From Amyloporia xantha (Eukaryota; Basidiomycota; Agaricomycetes; Polyporales; Adustoporiaceae): DNA of 64,000 nt. A model generated the notes under the pieces. It was not told the origin of the DNA, did not search any database, and saw only the letters and a program-made list of their open reading frames with translations. A program made the position numbers and the translations under genes. Below, piece by piece: positions 9,890-20,410 of this stretch. The stretch covers positions 608,895 through 672,894 of the forward strand of contig JAYKKR010000023.1 of assembly GCA_036971615.1 (NCBI GenBank), in the 5' to 3' direction. Each line of letters opens with the position of its first letter. Position 1 is the stretch's first letter.

Positions 9890-10721
9890 CCTCTTCCATA
9901 TATGTTCATACCTTGTAACACGTGACTCAGTACTTACTTCACGCGCATCGCAACGTGGAATGTAACTCTTTTACTACTCCTACTTTTGCGTGACTCTTCG
10001 CGCGGCTGGAGTCAGGGTTTCTCTGAGCAGTCTTCACTGCTCTCTTTTCGGTCTCACCGGACTCTCGTCTCGCCTCGAAGGCGATCACGACGTCCGATTC
10101 GTTCTCGCAGCTCGACTACGTGTCACTCGGACGTGTTCCGTCCAGTGACCCAGCCGCTCTCACTACAACGAGCTCCGAAAGAGCTCACCAATTTTGAGCT
10201 CAGCGTTCAAGAAGATCCGTCCCTCCCTGAATTAGAGAGTGCCATCTCAGCGACCTCTCACAATTAGCTCACGTGGAGCTATCTTGTTGTTACGTTTGTG
10301 TAGCTCATCTGGAGTTACTATCTGATTAAGTCCCTTCTAGCTCACGTGGAGCTACCTCTGTTGTTTGTTCGGGTCTATAGCTCAATACCTGCCTTGAGTA
10401 TAGTCTCCATCCCTGTTTGTCTTACTAGTAGTCTTATACGTGTCTGTTCTTCTATAGCTCCTTGAGAGTTATAGCCTATCATCATCCTCTGATAAGACAC
10501 CTGTGTAGTGTCTGTCAACCCTTGTCTGTGTTCCCCTCTTGTATTTGCCAGTGCTTGTATCTGCAGGCAGATCACGTACAGCCACCAACCTAGAGATTGA
10601 TTGGGTAGCCTTTGTGGTGATTATCCAGTAATCCGCTCCTTCCCTCGAACAACTACGATAGCCTGGTATAAGCAGTCTTACCCGGTAAACCGTAGCAGAA
10701 CACATTTCTGACCTGACATCA
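9778..10721 (+). repeat. LTR (3' LTR of the chromovirus), 944 bp
   Basis: It begins TGTGACGG and ends TGACATCA, thus TG...CA. A nearly identical 944-bp copy lies inverted at 12170-13113, which sets both boundaries exactly. The base run just before it (ctggggggctc) is a plausible polypurine tract. It contains two perfect palindromes tagctcacgtggagcta (10265-10281 and 10338-10354) plus looser versions near 10303 and 10455. The small open frames inside it are present in both copies only because the DNA is duplicated. Confidence 0.85.
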
Positions 10722-12169
10722 GTTTTTTTTTTTGAACTATGTGGTATGTGAGATTTCTTATTTCCATGAGTAGATCAAACTAATATCTCATCAGTGGACA
10801 GACACCCATGACAGGGGTTGTTGAACTGGGCCAGGTATGAGTGAAAGCTGACCTCGCCTCAGCAGCCTCCTAATTAGCAAGTCATTGACTGCATTGTAGA
10901 TCATGACAACATCGAGATCGTGAAGGAGTGCGAGTCAAGTTGGCGAGAGGAAGAACGACGGTCCGTTGGTGTCCGTCACGGTGACGTGCTGAAGCTGGTA
11001 ACCTGGGGTAAGCTGAACCTTATCTTACTGACACGATCACGCCCTGACTGGACAATTGACATTAGCGCCATGGACGCGTCGGTGCCCTTGTCCCTGCGTG
11101 TTCAATGAGGAGCAGGAGTGGACGATAGCTAGGCTTGTCCTGCTTGTCCTTCACCTCGCGTCTTAGTTGGTGCGTTCGACAGCTGCCTCCTGGGACTTGG
11201 AACGGACGAGCGCGGTTCACAATGTTCATGTCATTTGGTCAATCTGCACACACCGTGTTTCCCTCGGACGCGTCGCTGAAGCAGTTGGATGGACGGTCGG
11301 TAGTTGTCTTTCGTGTCTTGATGAAGACGATGTCAACGCTTGAGGACCGCGGCGGGGTGGTGAGTCTTGAATGATTCCTATTTTGGATGCTCTGACGACA
11401 GGTTCTGATGAAGCCGTTGTTCTAGATCATCTGCGGTGGCAATCGACGTCCAATTGGTGCGCGGGAAGGCGGATCACTAGTACGTCTGCCTTAGTTTGTC
11501 CGACGTCAATTTGGTTTGCAGCTGACTAGATGCTTTCAGCCATCTTCTTCAGGACTTGCTGTCTTGTCAAGATTCAGAGCAAGTGTCCCGGACGAAGAAC
11601 ATCACGGACGTCCGAGAACGGATGTTGACAGGGAACGGCCTTCGCCGGTCCTTGTGCAATGGACCGTGTCCGTTGTGCGATGGACCGAGCGCGAGTGGAC
11701 TGTTCAGTCCCTAGGTGTTCGCGCGCAATGAATGAATATATGGACCACTGCACGCAGCGCAAGGCACGGAGTTGTTCATTTCTGAAGTGGATGACAGCCG
11801 ATGAGAACGGCGTTGCCTTCCTCGCATGGAGTAGACAGGTCGAAGCGGACGACAGCTGCAGCCAATATGGACCGTTGCTGTGATTCCCGGACAAGCGAAC
11901 GAGGCGCTATCTGCGTCGGAGGGGCAAAGGCGGACAATGGCGTGCTGGACATTTATGAAGAAAGGTTAGTCCTCAGGCATCACATTCGATTTGGAACCTA
12001 ATATGCGAATCTAGTTCTTCGCGCGTCAGACTCCGTCGATTCGCAGTGGGCGTCATGGTATTCTACGGAGTGCTCTTTTCACTCGACATTTGATGCGTGC
12101 CGGTGACGATTTAGATGGCAGGTACTGAATGTGAGACGCGAGACGGTGAGCCGACGATTGCGAAACACC
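10722..12169. other. Spacer between the inverted LTRs; no gene recognised
   Basis: This 1448-bp sequence lies between the inner ends of the two LTR copies. It starts with an 11-T run directly at the LTR end. No frame longer than about 106 codons and no transposon domain were seen on either strand. It could be diverged retroelement leader, or older DNA into which the LTRs inserted. Confidence 0.5.
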
Positions 12170-13113
12170 TGATGTCAGGTCAGAAATGTGTTCTGCTACG
12201 GTTTACCGGGTAAGACTGCTTATACCGGGCTATCGTAGTTGTTCGAGGGAAGGAGCGGATTACTGGATAATCACCACAAAGGCTACCCAATCAATCTCTA
12301 GGTTGGTGGCTGTACGTGATCTGCCTGCAGATACAAGCACTGGCAAATACAAGAGGGGAACACAGACAAGGGTTGACAGACACTACACAGGTGTCTTATC
12401 AGAGGATGATGATAGGCTATAACTCTCAAGGAGCTATAGAAGAACAGACACGTATAAGACTACTAGTAAGACAAACAGGGATGGAGACTATACTCAAGGC
12501 AGGTATTGAGCTATAGACCCGAACAAACAACAGAGGTAGCTCCACGTGAGCTAGAAGGGACTTAATCAGATAGTAACTCCAGATGAGCTACACAAACGTA
12601 ACAACAAGATAGCTCCACGTGAGCTAATTGTGAGAGGTCGCTGAGATGGCACTCTCTAATTCAGGGAGGGACGGATCTTCTTGAACGCTGAGCTCAAAAT
12701 TGGTGAGCTCTTTCGGAGCTCGTTGTAGTGAGAGCGGCTGGGTCACTGGACGGAACACGTCCGAGTGACACGTAGTCGAGCTGCGAGAACGAATCGGACG
12801 TCGTGATCGCCTTCGAGGCGAGACGAGAGTCCGGTGAGACCGAAAAGAGAGCAGTGAAGACTGCTCAGAGAAACCCTGACTCCAGCCGCGCGAAGAGTCA
12901 CGCAAAAGTAGGAGTAGTAAAAGAGTTACATTCCACGTTGCGATGCGCGTGAAGTAAGTACTGAGTCACGTGTTACAAGGTATGAACATATATGGAAGAG
13001 GCTAAGTACTGCGAAAGCTTCGAGCATAGAAGAGGGTCGGCTCACGCGTCCCAAACGTGGCGCGGAATAGTGAAGCGTATATCTTTAGTATACCCTGAAC
13101 CGTATCCGTCACA
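12170..13113 (-). repeat. Second LTR copy, inverted orientation, 944 bp
   Basis: It is the reverse complement of 9778-10721, same length, with only occasional differences visible by eye (for example near 13025 and 13044). Read on the minus strand it starts TGTGACGG at 13113 and ends TGACATCA at 12170. The 5-bp flanks (acacc and ctaat) do not match, so it is not a clean solo LTR with target duplication. No gag or pol frame adjoins it. It is probably a remnant of a second, oppositely oriented insertion whose body is lost. Confidence 0.8.
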
Positions 13114-13129
13114 CTAATAACAGATGCAG

Positions 13130-13390
13130 ACAGAAGTAACTCCACGTGAGTTACACAGACAGACAGACAGATTGTAGCTCCACGTGAGCTACACAGACAG
13201 ACAGACAGATTAGCTCCACGTGAGCTAAGAACAGATATAAACAGATAGTAACTCCACGTGAGTTACAGACAGACAGACAGACAGACAGATTAGCTCCATG
13301 TGAGCTAAAGACAGACGTAGACAGATAGTAACTCCACGTGAGTTACAGAGACAGCGGTAGTAGGTAAGAAGTTCCACGTGAACGTTACCC
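13130..13390. repeat. Array of seven CACGTG palindromes separated by CAGA repeats
   Basis: Seven 17-19-bp palindromes of the form gtaactccacgtgagttac or ttagctccacgtgagctaa occur between 13136 and about 13386. One has CATGTG at its centre and the last is imperfect. The spacers are mostly (cagacaga)n. The same palindrome type occurs in the LTRs, so this array adjoins the start of the inverted LTR and may be LTR-derived or expanded from it. Each centre is an E-box, a consensus for bHLH factors, but no function is shown. Confidence 0.75.
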
Positions 13391-14083
13391 AAAGACAGAG
13401 TTTGATTATAAGGAGTTTCTTATAATCGACAGAGGTGCAATATGTTATGCACCAATAACAGATACTGAGTGATTCAATTTGATCCTTGATGATTTGATAT
13501 TCATCTCCGAAGCTGGATCGAGGTCTATATATACATGTAGAATCTGCTGACTCATTCCTATGACGAGTCACTTACTAAGCTACAAAATACTCTGAGTCAT
13601 CCTCTCATCAACCTATATTTGGTCTAGACTCCCATGAGTCATTGTCTGACTGAGCGCCGAGACAAGAACCGACTTCTAACTGACCAATCATAAAATTCCC
13701 TCATACCGTGCCATACATTCTTCCATTCATTGAGGACATTCACATTTATTCTGGGTTCATCTGGACTGCATCTGGACTGGTTCTGGATTGGTTCTAGAAG
13801 GGCCTAGTCGGGGTCTGGTCTTGTTCCGGTTCTGTGCTCTGGAAGAGTCTAGATAGCTCCTCAAAGAAGCTGGACTTGTATAGGTGGGTCTGAGCACATC
13901 TGTAGGTCACATGGCTTGCTTGCCTATTGAGGCAAGTGTCACATGATCTCCTTCTGTAGCATGTATTTCTTGTATTATCTTGCTGAATACGTCATTTGTC
14001 TGTGTGCAGAGTTATACTGATAGCCTCCTCACTACTATGAAATGCCATGTACACAAGCCAAACAGTTTTGGCGTGTGACACCG
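13391..14083. other. No gene recognised; gypsy-derived or LTR-like DNA
   Basis: No convincing coding sequence. Short direct repeats (tctggactgg and ttctggattggttcta types near 13765-13830) and several TGANTCA-like motifs (13550-13640) are present. On the minus strand this is downstream of the gag-protease remnant, where RT would be expected, and no RT motif is there. Confidence 0.4.
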
Positions 14084-15834
14084 TCAGGCTTGACATGCTT
14101 CAGGGCACCTATCTAGTTTGAACGAGCCACTTTCCCAATCGATATCAGGGTTGTGCTTGCGAAGCCAATCGAGCCCTATGATAACATCCTCAGGCCCGAT
14201 GTCTATTACCCTAAATACCATCTTCTCGTTATGGTCTCCTATTTGCACCTGTAGCACCGCTACTTCTGTGATGCTTCCATCTTTATTGAGTGATCCATCA
14301 ATATTATATAGCAGAATGGGGTGCCCCAACTTCCGTGTTTGTACGTTGTTTTTTTAATGAATTGTTTGTGAATGAACTTCGTGGTGTGGCACTGCTGTCC
14401 ACCATGGCAATTACATCCTTCTGCCGTCTTTTGCTGATTATCCATACTGGAATATGAAAATGCTGTGAACCATGATCTATTTCATATACATTGGCAGATT
14501 TTAGTACAGAAAATTGATTACGAGAGGGCCCAGCGTGCGTGGCAGCAAGCGTGGACCAAATCAAAAATTCTCCTCCTTCATTGTGTGATACTGCCCCAAC
14601 TTCTCCTGCATGGACTTCACCTTGTTCGCTAATGCAGACAGGGAGGCCAACATAGCCAAGAGATCTCCTGGTGTCTGCTGCACAATTTGTGCCTGTTCGG
14701 GTTGAGCGCTTGGCGTTGCTGCGCTTTCAGCAACCGTAGCTCGCACACCCTGGTGCGGAGTGTAGGGTTTGTCCTTGCAGGTGGGACATTCCTTCTGACA
14801 ATCCCTGGCTTCCCGCAACCATAGCAGGAGCTGTTGAATTTGCTGTCACCGACAGCCGCGATAGTAGAAGATGAAGTGGCGGTTTGTTGGCGACCCTGTT
14901 GTGTACGAGCTCCACCACAAGCAAACATATTAAGATCCGGATGGCACGCGTGGCTTATGTTGAGGATCTGTTCAACAGCAAGGACTCGTTTTTGGCCGCT
15001 GCCCAATCATCGAAGGTTCCAAGCTCGATTTTGCGGTAGATGCACGAGGGGATACCACTAAGGTACTTGTCACGGATTTCCAGCTTTCCATAGCCAGAAC
15101 GGTCCGCAGGACCCTTGAATTGAGTGGAGAACTCTGCAGCGGTTCTCGAGTCGTGCAAATTTTTGTTAACTCAACCTGTGCTGCTGCGGCGTCGTCGAGG
15201 TTACCAAACCGGGCGGTGAAGGCGTCGATAAAGGCTTTATGGTCAGCAAAGGGTGCTTGCCTGGCTGCATAGTCTGCCAGGAAGGGAGTGCCCCATTTGC
15301 GGGCCTTTCCATCAAGAAGACTGATTGTGACCTGGACCCGTAACTTGATGGTAGTTAGGTCCGTATTGTAGTCGAGATACTCCGTTAACTGGGGAGGTAC
15401 CGTTTGCATTCCACAACACTCTCGCCATTATAGCACTGGGGAAAGAGGAGCTTCACAATGCCTTTGTCAACAGCCATTACTGGCACGACAGGGGATGAAG
15501 TTTGCTGAGAGGGTGGAGGCGGTGGTTGTTGCTGCGAAGTGGTCATACTACGCAGGGTAGGACGGGTGACTTGATGACCACGTGGCATGGACGACGAGGC
15601 AGGGGTGATGGGTTGAGGTACGACAGGGCCTGGTGGCTGCAATGGAGGATGGACGGGCTCGGGCTGCGCAACTCCTTCTTGACTTGTCTCAACATGACGG
15701 GAGAGCAGAGGGCTCTCCTCTTTCTTGATCCGAAAAGGTGACAGGGCGAGGGATGGAAGTACCCGGGGTAGCTGGTCAGGATGATACGGGAGTGATGTGA
15801 TGGGATCCCAAAGTGTACCTGCTACGTGGTCCAA
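14084..15834 (-). pseudogene. Gag-protease remnant of a second Ty3/gypsy lineage
   Basis: Read on the minus strand. A Pro/Gln-rich N-terminus (15834-15450) is followed by a gag capsid-like region (15409-15060; DGKARKWGTPFLADY and FIDAFTARFGN blocks). A decayed zinc knuckle follows at about 14850 (CYGCGKPGI, later ligands lost). A retroviral protease C-terminus ends it (14329-14084; VIDIGPEDVIIGLDWLRKHN). The parts lie in several frames and the protease catalytic segment near 14400 is scrambled. The sequence is cut off before RT. It differs clearly from the gag at 3-2681, so it is another element family. No matching 3' LTR was found at its downstream side. Confidence 0.75.
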
Positions 15835-16430
15835 GAGTGTGTTGTTCAGCGGCGGATGGGAACAAACTGTCCTCGCCTTCCAGCGGGTTCGGTGATGGAC
15901 CGGGGAAACTGATTAGGGCACGGTTGCTGGCGACAGTTGAACCAACTGGTTTCGTAAAGGGCGCAGTAGCACTGGTCCTTGGTATTGAAAGTGTGCTCTA
16001 GTCCATGACAAGGGAGGGTTTCTCTGCTCGCCACAATTGAAGGAGGGAGGGAAGGTGCGCATATGTAAGAAAGGCCGTGAGACTAAGTAGTATAGTACGG
16101 CGCCCAAGAGATCCCCTAGTGGTTCACAATTCACGCAGGACCCAATACAGCTTTTGATTATTATGCTGCAGAAATCTGCGCTACGTGTTGGTTGCCCAAC
16201 AAGAAATGCCCACCGAAGTGCAGTTTCCGAAAGCTTGTTCCACTAGTGGTGGCGATGTGTCTACTATCTACTTATGGCTTTCTGGAGATGGCATCATGAG
16301 CACCGGGTCCCCGCCTAGTCCACAGTAAATGTATACTACGGCGTATAGTAGGGGTGCTCACCACCCAACCTATTGGAAGTGAAAAGGGATCAATATGTGA
16401 ACACCGCAAGGATGAGGAGTTTTGAACTAA
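15835..16430. other. Possible leader of the minus-strand gag remnant
   Basis: About 600 bp between the gag remnant start and the LTR at 16431. No gene was recognised. Read on the minus strand it lies where an element leader would be, but no primer-binding site starting TGG was seen next to the LTR boundary, so the link to that LTR is unproven. Confidence 0.3.
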
Positions 16431-17010
16431 TGTCACGACTTAGAGTCAAGCAACGTAGACCAAACAAACCATGATGCTTGAGGGTGTTCGACTAGGTTCT
16501 TACCGCAGCGATCAGGAGCGAGAGCTCAACTGTAAGGCTAGGGACAAGTTAAATAAAAGTAAGTACTGGTAAATAAGTACAAGCGGAGCTTGGCTTACCT
16601 AGGGACAAGAGGTTGAAACTGGAGTCCCCAGGCAGAGGCGTGCTACCTTATATACTGCAAGAGTTCAGGGCAGGCTATGTACGTGGTCCATGCGCAGGTG
16701 GTCTGTGCACAGCCTGAGTAAGCAGGCTATGAGTCATAAGTGATGTTGTAAGTGGAGCCTGGCAGGGCCCGAGGTCGGCTGGCACTGTGCTTAAGTAAAT
16801 GTCCGTAAAGGGAAGGCAGGACGGAGGCCGTGGGAAAGGGACATGTGACCTGTAATGGTCGACGCATCTAAGTCCATAAATAATGAGCTTGCGGTGTTCG
16901 TGTATTGTACAAAATGGCCGTTTGAATAAGAGGGGAAAATAACGATGAGTAAAGGGAGAAAATTGTCCATATATAGAAAGGAAAGAAATGCTCGATGTCA
17001 ACTCGTGACA
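16431..17010. repeat. Solo LTR, 580 bp
   Basis: It starts TGTCACGA and ends TCGTGACA, a perfect 8-bp terminal inverted repeat with TG...CA ends. Flanks are actaa (16426-16430) and tctaa (17011-17015), a 5-bp target duplication with one mismatch, as left by recombination between two LTRs. TATA-like motifs are at about 16650 and 16970. Orientation cannot be decided from the ends. It is unrelated to the 944-bp LTR. Confidence 0.65.
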
Positions 17011-17139
17011 TCTAATGTATGCTAATGTTAATGTGTAGAGCGGTGATACGACCTACGAAACCCTAACCCCTGCACAAGGTGCGAACAAAAGGGCAAAGGA
17101 ACCGTAATAGGAATGGTCTAGGTGTGAGGGAGTTAGCAG

Positions 17140-17920
17140 CAAGGTGTCCTGCGTTTCGGCGAATGCGAAGCAGCGTCTCGAAGGCGTATGGAGAATACTC
17201 GAAGGACTCGAAGTATGTCGAAGGAAGGTCGAAAGGTCTCGAAGGATCGTGGTGTCGGAGCGCAGTTAGAATATTGAAGAATCGAAGGAAATTGGAGTAA
17301 ATATGGAAGCAAGTCATAGAAGAATCGAAGAGTGTCGTGATAGAATCGGAGGATCGTCGTAGGGAATCGAAGCAAAGCGTAGGCGTAGTTGTAGTAGAAT
17401 CGAAGCGTAGTAGAACGATCGAGCGTAATGGAGGCTCTAGAGAGGAACTGAGACGAACTCGACTTAAGAGTTCTGCACTGAGGGGGAAACTGGGTGGAAT
17501 ATAACGTGTGGAAAGAGCTAGCTAAGACAAGATTTTATACTACTACTCAGAACAATCTACGACTAATTGGGAGTGGCACACTAGTATGAGCGGCTTGCAT
17601 TGTCTAATGACGTCACTGATTTATATAATAGGCTCAAAGATCGGATGGCCGAGGGACTCGGAGTGGCACAAAGCGATACATGTGTTCTCCTGCTGCTCTA
17701 TTGTTCGCTCGAAATGGCTAGGCTTCTTCAAAGGAATGTCTCGAAATGTCGAAGCGTCGGAGCATCGCGTCGAAGCATCGTAGGAACATCGAAGGTATCG
17801 GAGATGGAGTCGAAGGATCGAAATGATGGGAGATGATCGAAGCTGATCGAAGCAATCGGAGAATGATCGGAGAGTGTCGAAGGTGATCTAGTGAGTCGAG
17901 TGTCGAATCGAAGATGTAGA
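17140..17920 (+). repeat. Region enriched in TCGAAG hexamers
   Basis: At least 15 copies of tcgaag, mostly preceded by a or g, are spread over about 780 bp in two clusters (17175-17410 and 17740-17920). Between them is a TATA-like tatataatagg near 17620. The open frames here are low-complexity by-products. It resembles retroelement LTR or leader repeats but has no defined ends. Confidence 0.5.
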
Positions 17921-17992
17921 GCTGGCGTAGTGAGCCGTTTCTGAGCACAGAAGCCTCAAGTACCTATCAGCGGTGTCATTCACAAATGGTCA

Positions 17993-18611
17993 GTGGCACT
18001 GCAGCTGAAATTAAGCAACTGTGATTATCTCAATGCATATGGCTGTTTGTTCAGCCATTTGATGCCTAACAGCATCATCCCAGGCTCTGAGATAGCTCTC
18101 AATCAGTGTCCGGTATTGGACGAGTTTGAAAGGATCAATGTACACTATTCCACCACCACTGTTTATTTCACCCCTGACCCTAGCAGTGTTGGTGGCATGC
18201 ACCGTGAGCACCTTCGGGCCACACTTCAATGGTTCAAGGATCTGCCTCACTTTGATTGCACCATCCTCAAACAAAATCTTGACGGTGATGACATACCAGT
18301 TGGCAACATTTGTGTCATCCGCATTCTTCTTTTTTTCTCTTTCTGGTATCGAGGTACCCAGTACAGATGCGCATTAGTCCGACCCTTCAACTGTGTAGGA
18401 AACCAGCCAGATGAGGACACGGGAATGTGGGTTGTAACTTCAGCTTGTAATGCTGATCGTTCTGCTTGTATGAGCGGCGCACTTGATTCCTGTTTTTGGA
18501 ATCACACAAGTGCCATATGGCAATATGTCTTACTTTCATTCCTTGAACACTTTTCACACTTACTATGTAAATAGGTTTGCAGACCACCACATGTTTGAAA
18601 TCTTAGGGTAG
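17993..18611 (+). pseudogene. C-terminal fragment of a Plavaka-type (KDZ-related) transposase protein
   Basis: The frame 17993-18574 carries blocks I recognise from the C-terminus of agaricomycete Plavaka proteins: GGMHREHLRATLQW, LFFSFWYRGTQYRCALV, then PDEDTGMWVV. After a frame change near 18540 the terminal block HTYYVNRFADHHMFEILG is readable and ends at TAG 18609-18611. Nothing upstream matches the rest of the transposase, so only the last 200 residues or so survive. The catalytic domain is absent and the fragment cannot mobilise DNA. A MITE begins 25 bp after the stop. The family name rests on remembered similarity. Confidence 0.6.
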
Positions 18612-18635
18612 CTTGTTGTACAGACATGGCTTATA

Positions 18636-18910
18636 CACTGGATGCGGTTTAGAATATTTCTGACAAGTATATTCTAAAGATATTCTAAACATAGTCAGAA
18701 TAAGTTTTGCCCTTTACAGCAAACAAAATCCTAATATTTTTCAATTGATATCCTAATCTTTCGAGCACATTTACAATATCTTCTAACCTATACAATATAT
18801 TTTCCATATTTTCCAAATACTCAAGAGTTGATTATGCTAAAAGTATTTTGACTTACTTTACAATATTTTCACCATATCTCACTGGAAAATATTCTAAACC
18901 GCATCCAGTG
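18636..18910. mobile_element. CACTA-like MITE with 24-bp perfect terminal inverted repeats
   Basis: Left end cactggatgcggtttagaat... (18636-18659) and right end ...attctaaaccgcatccagtg (18887-18910) are perfect reverse complements over 24 bp. Length is 275 bp, AT-rich, non-coding, with further internal copies of the subterminal word atattctaaa. The flanking trinucleotide ata occurs on both sides (18633-18635 and 18911-18913), a 3-bp target duplication. CACTG ends plus a 3-bp duplication plus subterminal repeats fit the CACTA/CMC superfamily. Confidence 0.7.
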
Positions 18911-20410
18911 ATAACGACTTTGACATGAACCATCTTTCCCTGCTTTTGTCGGATTTTGCCTTTGTTCTATTTCTGAATTTATGAAAAATTGGGGTTGCTG
19001 GTCTTTTCAGCCCTTTGTCCTCTTTTTGTCTATTAATTTCCACTTAGATATCTGAATGACTTTGAAGTTATATTTTTGATGTATTATTAAGACCGAAAGT
19101 AAAACAAGTCTGTCATAAGCACATTAAGACCTAATAAGGCAGATTTGAGAATTGCTGATGGTTTATGAATATTGTTCCATCCTCATATTCTTATGCGTAT
19201 TATTATCAACTTTGAAGCAAGATTAAGAATCTTATTATTTTATTTTGGGAAGCTTTATACATCCTTAGAGAAGCCACTTGGAGCTTTCATGGGACTTAAT
19301 TTTTTAGTCAGAATAAGCAAATAATGGAAATTTGGCGACCACATTGTTCGTTATTAAGAGGGTATGGATGTTCTGTCATTCCTTGGTTCTACTGTGGCCA
19401 GGAATCTGTGTTGTACAATACTCAGCAATAATCACTTTCCTTTATGATTTGGATCCACTGCGTCTCAGTCCGCGATCTCTAGCTTAGTGCCGAACGTTGT
19501 CGTGAACCACCTTGTCGCGTGGATATTACTCAGCAACACAAATGCTAAGTCAAGACTTTATTTTACGGTCTTCCGCAACACAGGGACAGCTGTCATGACG
19601 AGGCGAGGCATTCCGTTCAAGGTTGGGTGCGATCACAGCTCGAGTCAGGCGGCGCGAAGAAAGTACACGATGCCAACAATAACACGGTGAGTAGTCAAGA
19701 AGTGTAACTCACGCTCCAGATCCTGACAATTCATTTCGAACAGGCGCGCATGCACAAGCCAGTGAAAACCAAGAGAAGTGAGCGTATCGGTGCCAGAAAC
19801 AGAGCAGCGGTATGGGAGCCGAGTGTCAGAGGAACGCCAAGGCTACAAAAGGAAATGGGAGAGCCGCCAATGCGCGCAAGCAGGTCGTGAAAGGAATGCA
19901 AACAAAAGAACACATCAATGCTAGAAATTGAATAGGTGGGCGCGCAGGCGCACTAAGTATGAGGCTCCGGGATCTAACACACGTTGAAAAACACTTGTAG
20001 GAAGCGGACCTGCCAGGTAGCAGAGCCTGCAACGACAACCTCGCGTTGTAACAACAACCGCTCAGGTAAGAGCTAGTCAAGTGGCATGCTTTGTGCTGAA
20101 GGATTGGGTCTTGAAGTAATATCGTGCTAGGGACAGGTGCTACGCCGAAATATTCACGAGGTGATAGCCCCCGTGAAGCTACTGGGCTGTTATGATACAA
20201 GGAACAGCGGGGATCGAAGAGAGTGCACGCGCATGGTGCTGGCTTGAATACATGATCTGATAGCAATAGGGGCCGAGCGGAATACTGCCCGAGGGACAGT
20301 CAGTACACTTTGTTTGCGAATATTGCCCATCATGACGAGCTCGCACGAGAATTCAAGGACCCTATGATGAGCGCACCATCTTCTGAGCATATACTTTATT
20401 GGACATTGTC
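18911..20410. other. No gene recognised
   Basis: 18911-19460 is AT-rich and without frames. 19460-20410 has a more even composition and only scattered frames without recognisable motifs on either strand. Antisense overlap with the end of the gene at 20411 explains the frame at 20310-20537. Confidence 0.5.

Larger units (their letters stand above)
1..10721 (+). mobile_element. Ty3/gypsy chromovirus LTR retrotransposon, 5' end outside window
   Basis: Order of domains is gag, aspartic protease, reverse transcriptase, RNase H, integrase, chromodomain, which defines a Ty3/gypsy chromovirus. The gag frame is already open at base 3, so the 5' LTR and leader lie left of the window. Pol ends at 6687, but the element continues about 3.1 kb further through an extra reading frame (6993-9889) to an LTR at 9778-10721. 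A G-rich run directly before 9778 can serve as the polypurine tract. The coding part carries three in-frame stops and about three frame changes, so this copy is not autonomous as read. The extra 3' frame makes the element longer than a typical fungal chromovirus of about 6-8 kb. Confidence 0.85.

Noticed and set aside
9986..10267. Open frame repeated exactly at 12624-12905 on the other strand, looking like a conserved gene pair.
   Set aside because: Both frames lie inside the two inverted LTR copies. Identity comes from the DNA duplication and the sequence has no protein-like motif.
10469..10705. Second pair of identical frames (also 12186-12422).
   Set aside because: Same reason: LTR sequence, non-coding.
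9778..13113. DNA transposon with 944-bp terminal inverted repeats.
   Set aside because: The outer flanks lack a target duplication, there is no transposase in the spacer, and the left arm overlaps the end of the retroelement ORF behind a polypurine-like tract, which fits an LTR better.
17993..18574. Stand-alone host gene of 193 residues.
   Set aside because: It starts in the middle of recognisable transposase blocks and the terminal block continues in another frame, so it is a transposon fragment.
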